A stretch of 27,902 nt of DNA from Fidelibacterota bacterium UBA7303 (GTDB taxonomy: Bacteria > Fidelibacterota > Marinisomatia > Marinisomatales > UBA1611): positions 1 to 27,902 of the forward strand of contig DKQR01000024.1 of NCBI GenBank assembly GCA_002471805.1. Direction: 5' to 3'. The first letter of the stretch is position 1. Every line of letters begins with the position of its first letter. Below are positions 7,510 to 16,971 of this stretch, piece after piece. The notes under the pieces are model-generated. The model saw nothing but the letters and a program-made list of their open reading frames with translations. It did no database searches and was not told the DNA's origin. The position numbers and the translations under genes were made by a program.

Positions 7510-9627
7510 TTATTTAATGTAGAGAATTTTTTTGCTGGTCAGCGTGGAATTCTGGCCTTTTAGTAGTAAAAAATAAGTACCTGCTGATATGCGCTTGGCA
7601 AGAAATTCTGGCAGGTGGAGTGATAGACCATCTGATTGGGATAATTGAATCTTTTTCTCCCAGGCGGTCTGCCCCAAAATATTATAGAGTGTTAAATGGT
7701 ATTTTCCAGGTTTGCCAAATATTTGAATGATTCCTTGGGTATTAAATGGATTCGGATAAAAAGTGATGGCCGGTTTTTTGGGGATCAGGGTTTCATTGGA
7801 GATTGCAAGTGTTGTATCCACCAGGAATTCCATGGCGCGATCAAAATAATCGATTCTGTCATCTTCTCCCAAAATTTCTATTGGTATGGAGGATAATATA
7901 GAAGGAGGGTCAGGTACAGCAACACCAAAGATAAATCCGGAGGTGTCTGCGAATATTGAATAAGATAAAGTTTCATCCAATATTCCAGCAAAACTATTGA
8001 GACTATCAATCCCAATAGTTGTAATCATATTTGAAGCATAATAATTATTATAAGGGGCATCGATGCCAATTAATTCATTTGGAATGGGAAAGGAACCTGG
8101 AAAATAGACTCCAAGATAATTTTCTAATAAATCAGTCCCGGGTATAGACAAGGTAAGTGATTCGCTTGATTTTGATCCAATCATCCAAAAAGAAGAATTA
8201 TTTAATTGATTCACGAATGCGTCAGGGAGTGGGTTTACTGAATTTCCTGTAAAAATAATGGGTAAATAAGATACCGGAATTGTAAATGTTGAGTCTATGA
8301 AAAAAAGTGTATCATTCACCATCCCGATGCCGATGCCATGACTGTCTGCAAGTAATCCTGCATTGCCGGCGTAGGGGTGTTCAGAAACGGTATTTTTTTG
8401 GCTGAAAGAATTCACGAATAGAAGTTTTTGCCCTCCATAGGATCGTCGAAAAACAAAAATATCTGAAGGTGCACTTTCATTTGGGAAAGGTGCATTATCC
8501 ACGGCAGACATTCGAAAAAATCCTGTATTATTAAAAAACGATCCAACTTGGAATTCCGTATCCTCAGCGGTTAAATAGGATTCATCATGGTTGCTGTACC
8601 AGGTTTCCATATTATAACTGAAATAAAGGCGATACCCTGCTAAGTCAACTTCTGTATTGGCAAACCATTTCAATATGAATCCATTTCCTTCCTGCAGGAT
8701 TGAAATAATTTCCGGGGATGAGGGTGGTTCTGTATCGGTTTCCACAACTTCAAAATTCATGTCGCTCGTATCTGCATTTAAATATTGATCAAAGACGTAA
8801 ATCCGCGCTATGTAATCTCCTGCATTCCACCCAATCACATTCAAGGAATTATTTGTATAAAGATTATTTGAAATTGTGTAGATATAGGTGCTCGTACTTG
8901 AACCGGGGAAATAAACATTTGTGATATAACTGTCCGAAACGGGGATTTCATTAAACTCAAATGGTAAATAGGGTCCGTAAACAGATTCACCGCTGCTATT
9001 GAATATTTCATACCCGATTTTATAAATGCCATTATTATCGCCAATTGGGCCATCATCAGTTCTGTCACTTGCCTTGCAAACAATATCCACCAATCCTGTA
9101 ACACGATTATCCGGAAATTGTATTGTGGAATTATCCTGGTAAAATTTTACCCATACTGCCTGTGGGTCATCATTATCTTCAAGTGGATTCAATCCGCCAT
9201 TTTGGCGAATTGCGTTGATTTCTGATCCTGGATATCCATCCTTGAAATGGATATGATTCCAGGAGTTGGTCCAACCCAATATGGTTTGGTAAGCGGTAAT
9301 ATTATCACCTACAGTTAGGGCAGGATTTGGGTCAACATGAACATAGCAATATCTGCCAACCCGCACCCACGAGTTGATTCCATAAGAGCTTGCAGTTCCA
9401 ATACTGGTGACTGTACCATTAATAACAGAATACACGGCATTTCCTTGAGGGAGGTGAATGTCAACCCCATCATGAAAATGATCGATATCACCGGCTGAAC
9501 CTGACCGGCATTCACAGAATGTTCCATTTATCCAATGCTGTTCATCGAAAGGTTCACAAGGCCAGTTGTAAGACTGAGAATAGTTGAGAGAAATAATAAT
9601 AAGAAATGATAAATGAGTCCGATTCAA
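7510..9627 (-). CDS. Secreted M23-family metallopeptidase with FN3-like and T9SS sorting domains
   Basis: The 705-residue product has a short signal peptide (about 1-19, ending SQS). Residues about 45-130 form an M23 (LytM-like) endopeptidase domain with zinc ligands His52 and Asp56 (HDGVD), His97 (YVHVD) and the HIHF pair His125/His127, so the site is complete. M23 enzymes cut peptide cross-links of peptidoglycan or glycine-rich proteins. Residues about 301-393 resemble a fibronectin type III domain. Residues about 400-620 are an unrecognised region, possibly alpha/beta. The tail begins FYPNPFN (near 633) and ends KKILYIK, a T9SS type A sorting domain, so the protein acts outside the cell rather than on its own periplasmic wall. 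The start is TTG at 9627, 9 bp after the stop of the upstream gene; no ATG precedes the signal peptide. Confidence 0.85.
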   Translation of the reverse strand: MNRTHLSFLIIISLNYSQSYNWPCEPFDEQHWINGTFCECRSGSAGDIDHFHDGVDIHLPQGNAVYSVINGTVTSIGTASSYGINSWVRVGRYCYVHVDPNPALTVGDNITAYQTILGWTNSWNHIHFKDGYPGSEINAIRQNGGLNPLEDNDDPQAVWVKFYQDNSTIQFPDNRVTGLVDIVCKASDRTDDGPIGDNNGIYKIGYEIFNSSGESVYGPYLPFEFNEIPVSDSYITNVYFPGSSTSTYIYTISNNLYTNNSLNVIGWNAGDYIARIYVFDQYLNADTSDMNFEVVETDTEPPSSPEIISILQEGNGFILKWFANTEVDLAGYRLYFSYNMETWYSNHDESYLTAEDTEFQVGSFFNNTGFFRMSAVDNAPFPNESAPSDIFVFRRSYGGQKLLFVNSFSQKNTVSEHPYAGNAGLLADSHGIGIGMVNDTLFFIDSTFTIPVSYLPIIFTGNSVNPLPDAFVNQLNNSSFWMIGSKSSESLTLSIPGTDLLENYLGVYFPGSFPIPNELIGIDAPYNNYYASNMITTIGIDSLNSFAGILDETLSYSIFADTSGFIFGVAVPDPPSILSSIPIEILGEDDRIDYFDRAMEFLVDTTLAISNETLIPKKPAITFYPNPFNTQGIIQIFGKPGKYHLTLYNILGQTAWEKKIQLSQSDGLSLHLPEFLAKRISAGTYFLLLKGQNSTLTSKKILYIK

Positions 9628-9635
9628 AACTAGTA

Positions 9636-10814
9636 TTAATGTTCTATTTTGAACTGGATCACTCGATTATCTGTCGTCAGAAAGTATTCATTTTGGCCTT
9701 TACCTTTTTTCAATTGAATTTTTGATGTTGATCCATCATAAAGTGAATAGGTGGACATACTTTTTGAATTGACACTGAGTTCTATTAATTCAATATCTGA
9801 ATATTCTATGGCGGTTCTGGAAACATTGAAACCCCTGGCCCCTAAAAAATATAAATATTGATTGATGGCAAAAGAATTAACAGCATAAAAAGGATGGTTG
9901 AAATATTTTGGCTCTAATCTATAGTTGTTCATTTTAGTAGCAGTTACATAATGATCTTTATATATGAGATAGATATTATTGGTGTGCCAGATGATTTCCC
10001 TTGGAATTCCATCTAAGGGAATTTCGGTGATGGCATTTAATATTCCGAGGTTACTTATGAGTAAATATGGAATTTGATCAGAAATGATTTTTTCAGCACG
10101 TGTTCCAATAATTGCAAATTGGTCATTTGTGATTGAACTTTTATAAGGAATTGTTATAGGAAGAGATCCTAGACGAATTGCTTTCATCTCATCATCTAAT
10201 TGATATAAGACTGTGTTTTCCCTATTTAAAAGATCTGCTGATTCCATCCCTACAAGATATTGAGCATGATCATTTGATAAATACTGTAATACCATTTCAT
10301 GATTCCATTTTATATCCTTAACTAGATTAAAATGAAATTGGTTCTCTCCATATAAATCATAGCTGGAATAAGACTGGGTCTCTGGTCTTAAGAATATGAT
10401 TCTATTCTGTTTGATAATTGGAACAGGAATACTAGAATCGTAGTAAATAGGAACTGACCATGGTAGGCCGACAGGTTGTCTATGATCAAATTGATGCACA
10501 CGCAATTCTTTATCAATTTTCCCCTGTTTTTTATCGACAGTGAATACCACAAACTTATCAGAAGATGAATCACCTGAATTTAGAATACTAAAGATTTTCC
10601 GATCGGATTGTTTAAATACAATATTGCCATTAAAACTAAGTGCCTCGCTGTTATATACCAGATGGGAACTATTAACAGTTAGAAATGATTCTTCTTTATT
10701 AATGGGAAATTCATTTTGTATGGTAATTGTGGTTTGAGCATTGATAGTGATTGATAAAACAATCATAATAACAAGGATCGAAAAAGGTTTTATTGAATTA
10801 AGATTTATTACCAT
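9636..10814 (-). CDS. Secreted protein of unknown function, probably beta-rich
   Basis: I do not recognise this 392-residue protein. It has a clear signal peptide (hydrophobic stretch about 11-25, cleavage likely after INA or NAQ) and no further membrane segment. The rest is a series of short hydrophobic strands alternating with polar turns, many with aromatic residues (for example YLVGMES, YLLISNLG, IYLIYKDHY, YLYFLGARG), which suggests a beta-propeller, though I see no exact repeat. There is no T9SS sorting domain; the last residues are VIQFKIEH. It is the first gene of the leftward arm, opening at the divergent intergenic region, and is followed after 8 bp by the M23 peptidase gene, so the two are probably co-transcribed and may work together. 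Confidence 0.75.
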   Translation of the reverse strand: MVINLNSIKPFSILVIMIVLSITINAQTTITIQNEFPINKEESFLTVNSSHLVYNSEALSFNGNIVFKQSDRKIFSILNSGDSSSDKFVVFTVDKKQGKIDKELRVHQFDHRQPVGLPWSVPIYYDSSIPVPIIKQNRIIFLRPETQSYSSYDLYGENQFHFNLVKDIKWNHEMVLQYLSNDHAQYLVGMESADLLNRENTVLYQLDDEMKAIRLGSLPITIPYKSSITNDQFAIIGTRAEKIISDQIPYLLISNLGILNAITEIPLDGIPREIIWHTNNIYLIYKDHYVTATKMNNYRLEPKYFNHPFYAVNSFAINQYLYFLGARGFNVSRTAIEYSDIELIELSVNSKSMSTYSLYDGSTSKIQLKKGKGQNEYFLTTDNRVIQFKIEH

Positions 10815-10960
10815 TGTATTAATTTATGAATGAATTACTGAGCAAATAATATCATTAAATAATCTTCATAAAAAAATTCTATTCTACATGATTTAATTTT
10901 AGGTAAAATAACCGTTATTCGTTTTATGTATAAATTGTACACATATAGAACTTGCAAAAA
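10815..10960. promoter_or_regulatory. Divergent intergenic region between leftward and rightward genes
   Basis: This very AT-rich 146-bp stretch separates the start of the leftward secreted protein from the start of the first TonB receptor and must hold promoters for both. A candidate -10 (TATAAA, 10929-10934) lies 27 bp before the ATG at 10961, but I see no convincing -35. An inverted repeat AATAAC-C-GTTATT at 10907-10919 lies just upstream and could be an operator. No Shine-Dalgarno precedes either start. Confidence 0.45.
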
Positions 10961-13867
10961 ATGGTGAAAAATAATTTAATATTTATAGTTCTGAGTTGTT
11001 CAATTGCATTCGCCGGTGTTACTGGAAAGATCACTGGTAATGTTATAGATGGCGAATCAGGTGAACCACTAATCGGTGTGAATGTGATATTGGAAACCAC
11101 TTCATTTGGTGCAGCGACAAATAAAAAAGGTGAATATTTTATATTAAATGTACCGGTCGGCACCTACAATGTCAAAGCCAGTATGATTGGTTATTCCAAT
11201 TATGTTTTAAAGGGCGTAAAAGTTTCCATTGATGTTACGGAAACGCTGAATATTCAGATGACTCAGGAAGTGATTGGAGGAGAAACAGTTACTGTAACTG
11301 CTGAACGCCCACTTATTAAACGAGATGAATTTGCTTCACGACATATGGTTTCGGCATCGGAGATTGAAGAGCAACCTATCGATAATTTTCTTGCTGTTGC
11401 TAAAAATCAAGCGGGAGTGATAGGAAATCATTTTCGCGGTGGGAGAACAGGTGAAATTTTGGTATTAATAGATGGGATTCCCATTCGTGATCCTGCAGGT
11501 GCATATTCGGGAAGTTTGGGTGGGTTTACCGGTGATATCCCTGAAGCAGCAATTCAGGAAATGGAAGTTACGTTAGGTGGATTCAGTGCGGAATACGGGA
11601 ATGTCCAATCGGGTGTGATCAATTTGGCTTCAAAGGAGGGAGGAAAATCATTTCACGGAAGTATCCGGACGCGTACAACTGATTTTGGTTCTAAGTTAAA
11701 TAACTCATTGATGGGTAGTAAGGGAGAGTGGCTTGGAGCATATCATGAATACATTGATGATGATTCAGCTGTTGTTGATTCCATGCGCTGGACCAACCAC
11801 TATCAGCACAAATTGGAACAAGTAAACCAGTTTGACATTAGTGGGCCATTACCTTTGGGCGGCAATTTTTTTCTATCCGGTGAATACACGGATATTACCC
11901 AGGGTTATTTTCTAAATCAGCAAATTGATAAAAAAGCGTATCAGGGAAAGATATCTTTCAGAATCACTCCCAGTATTAAGATTTCCGTGGGCGGACTCAT
12001 GAATGAAAAATCGTGGGATACATTTTATTACCCCGCATCTAAATATGGCCCCGGAAATGAATACCCTTTTAATGAATTCCAGGAGGTTCGGGACAATGTA
12101 TTAGTCAAATATATATATGTGGACGATCCGCAAAATTTTGACCAAGGTCTTTTCACTCCGGATACTTCTATCACCATTGTGGTTAGTGATAGCGGGGATA
12201 CCACCTTCAATTATGATTATTATGGTATACGCTCCTATTATGTTAATGGCATGCAGGAATACTTATGGAACCATAAAAGTGATCACCATTCTTTTTATGG
12301 AATCTGGACCCATACACTTAGTCCTAAAACATTTTATGAGATTCGCTACCAAAGTTCCAAGTCAAATTATGAACGTGGAACTACTGATATTGAAGATAGA
12401 GATAATGATAATAACTTGGATGAATACCTACAATGGGATGTAGCATCTGAGGGACCTTTTCCTGAATACCGTGACCGCGAGGATAATTATTGGTGGATAC
12501 GGGGAGATGACAGAGGGCTCCGCGATCAAAATACCACCAGCCACGTATTGAAGTTGGATATAACCAGTCAGGTAACTTTTAATCATCTGATAAAGATAGG
12601 TATTGATTTTCAGAAACATACCACCGATGTTGAAAATATTACTTGGGGTGCTGTGGATACAACAGGTGCGACTATCTCTTTGGGAAGGCTGAGAAAAGAT
12701 ATCTGGGAGCAGGATGCGTTGGATCTGGGAATTTATACTCAGGATAAAATTGAATTTCAAGGTATCACGGCTCTAGTTGGGCTGCGATATGATTTATTTG
12801 ACCCCACAGGTCAGAGAGATGACATTTATTATCCTGGGAATTATGAAGAGCCATTTTCAGAAATGGATGAAAATAACGTACCTATTTTTCTTGATCCCCA
12901 AACCCCTCAGACACACTCACAAATTAGTCCACGGGTGGGCCTTTCATTCCCATTAACGGATGATGATATTTTGTATTTCACCTATGGTCATTATTTTCAA
13001 AGACCGGATTCTTATTATCTATACCGGAATAATCAGTTACAGTCGCTAACAAAGGTTGGAAATTATATTGGGAACCCTGGATTATTGCCTGAAAAAACAG
13101 TTAGCTATGAAGCAGGAGTAGAACATTTATTTAGGAATAAGATCAAACTGGGTTTCACGGGTTTTTTTAAGGATGTTACTAACTTAATCAATTGGCAAAA
13201 ATATGTTGGCCGTACGATTCAAAATATTGAAATGAATGTTTTTACTAATGCGGATTACAGCAATGTAAAAGGGCTGGAATTATCCTTAGAAAAGAGGTTC
13301 AATGGCCTGTTCGGTTTTTCGTTAAATTATTCTTACTCCGTTGCAAAGGGTCGGAGTTCAGACCAATGGGGTGGCAGTGGTTCATTTACAAGTGCAAGAA
13401 GGCTGAATATTCTAGAATATGATCAAAGCCATACCATTAATACATCTACAACATTCCATACACCTCAGTCATCTTTTTTTGGGTTTAATATCATGGGATT
13501 TAAACCTTTAAGTGATTGGAATTTTAATTTTATCACAAAATATGGAAGTGGTTTGCCTTACACGTCCTATGGTTCAACGCTAGTCAATAATATGAGAATG
13601 CCTGCTACCGTAAATACAGATATGAGATTATTAAGGAAATTGAATTGGAAACGTTATTCAGCATCTCTGACATTTGATGTTTTTAATCTATTTGATCGAC
13701 GTAATGTGGACTATATTGGGAACTCGCTACTCTATGAAGAAAAAAATGATCCAACTCTTGTTAAGAGTGATGAGTTAATAGAATCAGGTGGGAAAATTTA
13801 TTATCAAAATCCTCAGACTTACAGTCACCCCAGACAATATCGGGTAGGAGTTTCGATTGCGTTTTAA
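10961..13867 (+). CDS. TonB-dependent outer-membrane receptor with N-terminal carboxypeptidase-regulatory domain (cassette 1)
   Basis: The 968-residue product starts with a signal peptide (about 1-18, ending AFA). Residues about 20-100 are a CarboxypepD_reg-like domain (GKITGNVIDGESGEPLIGVNV, then the GTYNVKASMIGY end). Next comes VTAERPL and the plug domain (GGRTGEILVLIDG, EYGNVQSGVINL), then a long beta-barrel ending in the aromatic GVSIAF. Such receptors import large substrates using TonB energy. No SusD gene follows; a T9SS cargo gene overlaps the end by 11 bp instead. An acidic DRDNDNNLDEY segment sits in a probable extracellular loop and resembles a calcium-binding loop. I prefer the ATG at 10961 over the TTG at 10952; the two differ by three residues. 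The ligand is unknown. Confidence 0.9.
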   Translation: MVKNNLIFIVLSCSIAFAGVTGKITGNVIDGESGEPLIGVNVILETTSFGAATNKKGEYFILNVPVGTYNVKASMIGYSNYVLKGVKVSIDVTETLNIQMTQEVIGGETVTVTAERPLIKRDEFASRHMVSASEIEEQPIDNFLAVAKNQAGVIGNHFRGGRTGEILVLIDGIPIRDPAGAYSGSLGGFTGDIPEAAIQEMEVTLGGFSAEYGNVQSGVINLASKEGGKSFHGSIRTRTTDFGSKLNNSLMGSKGEWLGAYHEYIDDDSAVVDSMRWTNHYQHKLEQVNQFDISGPLPLGGNFFLSGEYTDITQGYFLNQQIDKKAYQGKISFRITPSIKISVGGLMNEKSWDTFYYPASKYGPGNEYPFNEFQEVRDNVLVKYIYVDDPQNFDQGLFTPDTSITIVVSDSGDTTFNYDYYGIRSYYVNGMQEYLWNHKSDHHSFYGIWTHTLSPKTFYEIRYQSSKSNYERGTTDIEDRDNDNNLDEYLQWDVASEGPFPEYRDREDNYWWIRGDDRGLRDQNTTSHVLKLDITSQVTFNHLIKIGIDFQKHTTDVENITWGAVDTTGATISLGRLRKDIWEQDALDLGIYTQDKIEFQGITALVGLRYDLFDPTGQRDDIYYPGNYEEPFSEMDENNVPIFLDPQTPQTHSQISPRVGLSFPLTDDDILYFTYGHYFQRPDSYYLYRNNQLQSLTKVGNYIGNPGLLPEKTVSYEAGVEHLFRNKIKLGFTGFFKDVTNLINWQKYVGRTIQNIEMNVFTNADYSNVKGLELSLEKRFNGLFGFSLNYSYSVAKGRSSDQWGGSGSFTSARRLNILEYDQSHTINTSTTFHTPQSSFFGFNIMGFKPLSDWNFNFITKYGSGLPYTSYGSTLVNNMRMPATVNTDMRLLRKLNWKRYSASLTFDVFNLFDRRNVDYIGNSLLYEEKNDPTLVKSDELIESGGKIYYQNPQTYSHPRQYRVGVSIAF

Positions 13868-15845
13868 GGCGGTAAGTATAAATATACTGCTCTTAATAAC
13901 TAGTTTTACAGAACTGATTGCAGTAGATCCGCCAGAATCAAAAAGACTGAGGGGCAGGATCACTGATTTAACATCACCTATAGTGGAAGACGATTGGAAA
14001 CACCATACAATCGGGAATTTTTGGAACAGAGTTACCAATTTTAATTATGTAGGTGATGATGCCTACGAAGGACGAACACCCTCGGGTGATTATCCTGGAG
14101 GAAGCGGTAATTCATATTTGTACCGAGGAACTCTATGGCTTTCAGGTTTTGCAGATGGAATATTTCATTCTTCCCAGGGAAGTGACCATGAATTTTCTCC
14201 GCTTGATTCAGTTATACTCTATACCGGTGATGATGCTGTCAGAGGTGAACAGGAAACCTATACTAAATATTATGATGTTTACACACCATTGGCAGAAAAC
14301 CATACGCCTTTAGGACTCGAAATAACTGAGCGAACCTTCGCCTGGAGTGCAAGTTTTGCCGATGATTTTATCATTCATGAATATTCCATCAAAAATGTGG
14401 GCATTGATTCAGATGGAGATCACTATCCTGATATAGAAAGAGATATCACTGATTTTTATTTTACAGTACGGCTTGATGCAGATGTTTCTAAACTACCGGA
14501 TTGGGGTGCAGAAGATGTATACTCCAATATTGATGATTATGTAATGTCTGATGGAACCAATTTTGACTGGCTTGAAACCATAGAACAAATGGCAGGGGTT
14601 GATCATGGATTATCGGAAGAAGATAAAGACAGCTCAATGATGTTTATGTGGGATGGAGATAACCGTCACCAGAATGCAGAAAATGGTCAGCCTGATGATT
14701 TTGGAAATCCAGGGGTGGATGGAACTTTGCAATCACCTGGATTTATCGGTCTAAAAGTATTGAAAACTGAACCGGTAATGCCAAAACATTCTTTTCACGT
14801 GAATCATATTTCCAATGATCCAGCATCAGATCAGGAAGCTTGGAGCCGCATGATTAGTGACCCGTCATTTGAGAATATTTTTGAAATGGGATATCCTGCC
14901 TATGATTACCGGGGTCTTTTTACAGTAGGGCCATTGGACATACTTCGATCAGGTGACTCTGTGATAGTAACCATAGCCTATGGTGTCGGATCAGATCCTG
15001 CGAGAGGCAGCACCTACAGTTTGGTAGATTTATTCAATATAATGAATACTGCACAATGGATTGTAGATAACAATTATAATTTGGATATTAGTGCTATGGT
15101 GCCTGCCGCACCGGAAGTAACGGCAGAAGAATTAATTGTAAACGGCGTTGTAACCGGTATTGGTGTTACTTGGAATGATTTAGCAATATCCCACGAAAAT
15201 TTTCAAGGATATAAAATATGGCGAGGAGATTCTCGAACCATCACTGGTGAAATTGATTGGGAACCCCTGGGTGCTGGAATATATGATATAGATGGTACAT
15301 GGCCACCACCTAGTGGAACAGCAGCAGGATCCTATCAATTGGTGGATGCACCTGTAACCAATGGGTTTGATTACTATTATTCTGTTCAAGTCTATACGGA
15401 TACGATTAAAGATCCTATTAACCTTGGGCCTGTTTTTACAAGTATTCTCGATAAAAATAGTTTTAAAGTAATTGCACCGGCTAATGCCATAGCAGATAAT
15501 TTGAATTCGGTCAAAGTTGTTCCGAATCCCTACATAGGGAGTGCCCGATGGAATAACAATCTCCCCAGTGATACTTTCCCATGGCAGCATCGTATGCAAT
15601 TCACCAATCTCCCCAGTGACGCAGTTGTGAAAATATATTCCTTGGATGGGGACTTTATAGATGAAGTGCAATCTGGATATGGTGTTCGATCAGGTGATGA
15701 TCTTTTAGCAGATACAAAGAAAAGTGTGGCAGAATGGGATCTTATCACCCGAAATAACCAGGAAGCAGCACCCGGTATTTATATGTTTATTGTAGATTCA
15801 CAATCTCTAGGACAAAAAGTTGGAAAATTTGTGATTATCCGATGA
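13857..15845 (+). CDS. Large secreted T9SS cargo with FN3-like region and variant VVPNPY sorting domain (cassette 1)
   Basis: The 662-residue product has a signal peptide (about 1-22). The N-terminal part contains the blocks HHTIGNFWNRVTNF (49-62) and SGDYPGGSGNSYLYRGTLW (76-94), which I recognise as typical of uncharacterised FCB-group secreted proteins. An acidic loop DSDGDHYPDIE (184-194) resembles a thrombospondin-3 or EF-hand calcium site. Residues about 420-540 resemble fibronectin type III. The last 113 residues form a sorting domain beginning VVPNPY (554-559) and ending GQKVGKFVIIR, related to but different from the QNYPNPFN type. The start is probably TTG at 13857, overlapping the receptor gene by 11 bp; no ATG precedes the signal peptide. 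The stop overlaps the PorV-like gene as ATGA. Function unknown; surface partner of the receptor is inferred. Confidence 0.85.
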   Translation: MRFKAVSINILLLITSFTELIAVDPPESKRLRGRITDLTSPIVEDDWKHHTIGNFWNRVTNFNYVGDDAYEGRTPSGDYPGGSGNSYLYRGTLWLSGFADGIFHSSQGSDHEFSPLDSVILYTGDDAVRGEQETYTKYYDVYTPLAENHTPLGLEITERTFAWSASFADDFIIHEYSIKNVGIDSDGDHYPDIERDITDFYFTVRLDADVSKLPDWGAEDVYSNIDDYVMSDGTNFDWLETIEQMAGVDHGLSEEDKDSSMMFMWDGDNRHQNAENGQPDDFGNPGVDGTLQSPGFIGLKVLKTEPVMPKHSFHVNHISNDPASDQEAWSRMISDPSFENIFEMGYPAYDYRGLFTVGPLDILRSGDSVIVTIAYGVGSDPARGSTYSLVDLFNIMNTAQWIVDNNYNLDISAMVPAAPEVTAEELIVNGVVTGIGVTWNDLAISHENFQGYKIWRGDSRTITGEIDWEPLGAGIYDIDGTWPPPSGTAAGSYQLVDAPVTNGFDYYYSVQVYTDTIKDPINLGPVFTSILDKNSFKVIAPANAIADNLNSVKVVPNPYIGSARWNNNLPSDTFPWQHRMQFTNLPSDAVVKIYSLDGDFIDEVQSGYGVRSGDDLLADTKKSVAEWDLITRNNQEAAPGIYMFIVDSQSLGQKVGKFVIIR

Positions 15846-16840
15846 AAAAATATTTTCCAGTAGTCAAAAAACTGATTTCAGCCTGTTTATGGTCATCTAT
15901 TATTGCGCAAGATTTTGCACCAGTTGGAACATCCGTTGCTCAGTTTTTAGAAGTAGGTAATGGTGCACGCTATATAGGTATGGGACATACCGGGATTGCA
16001 ATAGCTGATGGAATTAGTAGTTTATCCTGGAATCCAGCAGGCTTGGCAAAAACGGGAAATTTTTCTATCTATATGAATCAAAATCAATGGCCTGCTGATA
16101 TTACATTTTCTTATGTAGCTGCAGGGACAAAAATAGGGCGGTTGGGGTCTTTAGCATTCCATATTCTTTCTCTCCAGACCGATGCCATGGAAATCACAAC
16201 CTTGGAAGAACCGGATGGGACGGGAAATACCTTTGATTTGGTTAATCATTCTATGGGGATTACTTTTTCACGATATTTAACTGACCAGGTCGCTTTTGGT
16301 ATTACAATTAAAAATGTAAAGGAAGGGTACCTAGATTATACCTATTCAACCATTGCTGCAGATATTGGGACTCAATACCATACAAATTATAGAGAATTCA
16401 AAATTGGATTGGCTATACAAAATTTTGGTCCAGATGTTCGGTTTTCTGGCGGCTATATTGATTATAGTGATGATGAATCGTACACTAATGCATTGAATGG
16501 GGAAAAAGAATTTGAGACTTATTCTCTACCCATGAATTTTAAAATTGGTACAAGTATCAATATTTATTCAAAAAGCCCGTCCTCTGTTATTCTGGCTACA
16601 GACATGATCCATTCTAATAATAATCTTGAAGATTATAATTTGGGGATGGAGTATAGTTATAAGAATCAATATTTTTTAAGAACGGGATATAAAACACAGG
16701 CTGATATTTCTGGGATTACCTTTGGGTTTGGCACCAAATTTAAATTGAAGAATAAAATTCTTGCTGTCCATTATTCCTATAGTGATTTAAAGAGTTTGCG
16801 AGGGAATCAGCAAATATCAATGGAATTTAGGAAAAATTAA
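15842..16840 (+). CDS. PorV/PorQ-family outer-membrane beta-barrel protein (cassette 1)
   Basis: The 332-residue product has a signal peptide ending near IIAQ (about residue 23). The family signature is clear: GTSVAQFLEVGNGARYIGMG (29-48) and then ADGISSLSWNPAGLA. PorV is the T9SS outer-membrane shuttle that carries cargo from the translocon to the sortase PorU; paralogues of the family often have unknown roles. The ATG overlaps the cargo stop as ATGA, so the two are translationally coupled, which suggests a dedicated partner of that cargo rather than the general PorV. Alternating amphipathic strands continue to the C-terminus. It could instead be a FadL-like transport barrel. No clear terminator follows. 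Confidence 0.85.
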   Translation: MKKYFPVVKKLISACLWSSIIAQDFAPVGTSVAQFLEVGNGARYIGMGHTGIAIADGISSLSWNPAGLAKTGNFSIYMNQNQWPADITFSYVAAGTKIGRLGSLAFHILSLQTDAMEITTLEEPDGTGNTFDLVNHSMGITFSRYLTDQVAFGITIKNVKEGYLDYTYSTIAADIGTQYHTNYREFKIGLAIQNFGPDVRFSGGYIDYSDDESYTNALNGEKEFETYSLPMNFKIGTSINIYSKSPSSVILATDMIHSNNNLEDYNLGMEYSYKNQYFLRTGYKTQADISGITFGFGTKFKLKNKILAVHYSYSDLKSLRGNQQISMEFRKN

Positions 16841-16971
16841 TAATTACTTATTGACCGTTAATCAATGATATCTTACTTTCTACCATCGTGTTCCAAGTTA
16901 CCACATAAATAAAAATAGATTTCTAGGTACTAATTGATTATTTTAAGGTAATTCATATTTGAAATGGATAT

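Noticed and set aside
7485..7563. A perfect AAGGAGG at 7485-7491 followed 9 bases later by an ATG and a 20-codon plus-strand reading frame.
   Set aside because: The frame is antisense to the 3' end of the M23 gene, very short, shows no recognisable feature and stands alone on that strand; probably chance.
16841..16971. Search for a terminator after the first PorV-like gene.
   Set aside because: Only a weak 5-bp inverted repeat (ATTGA/TCAAT) without a T run is present, so no terminator is claimed.
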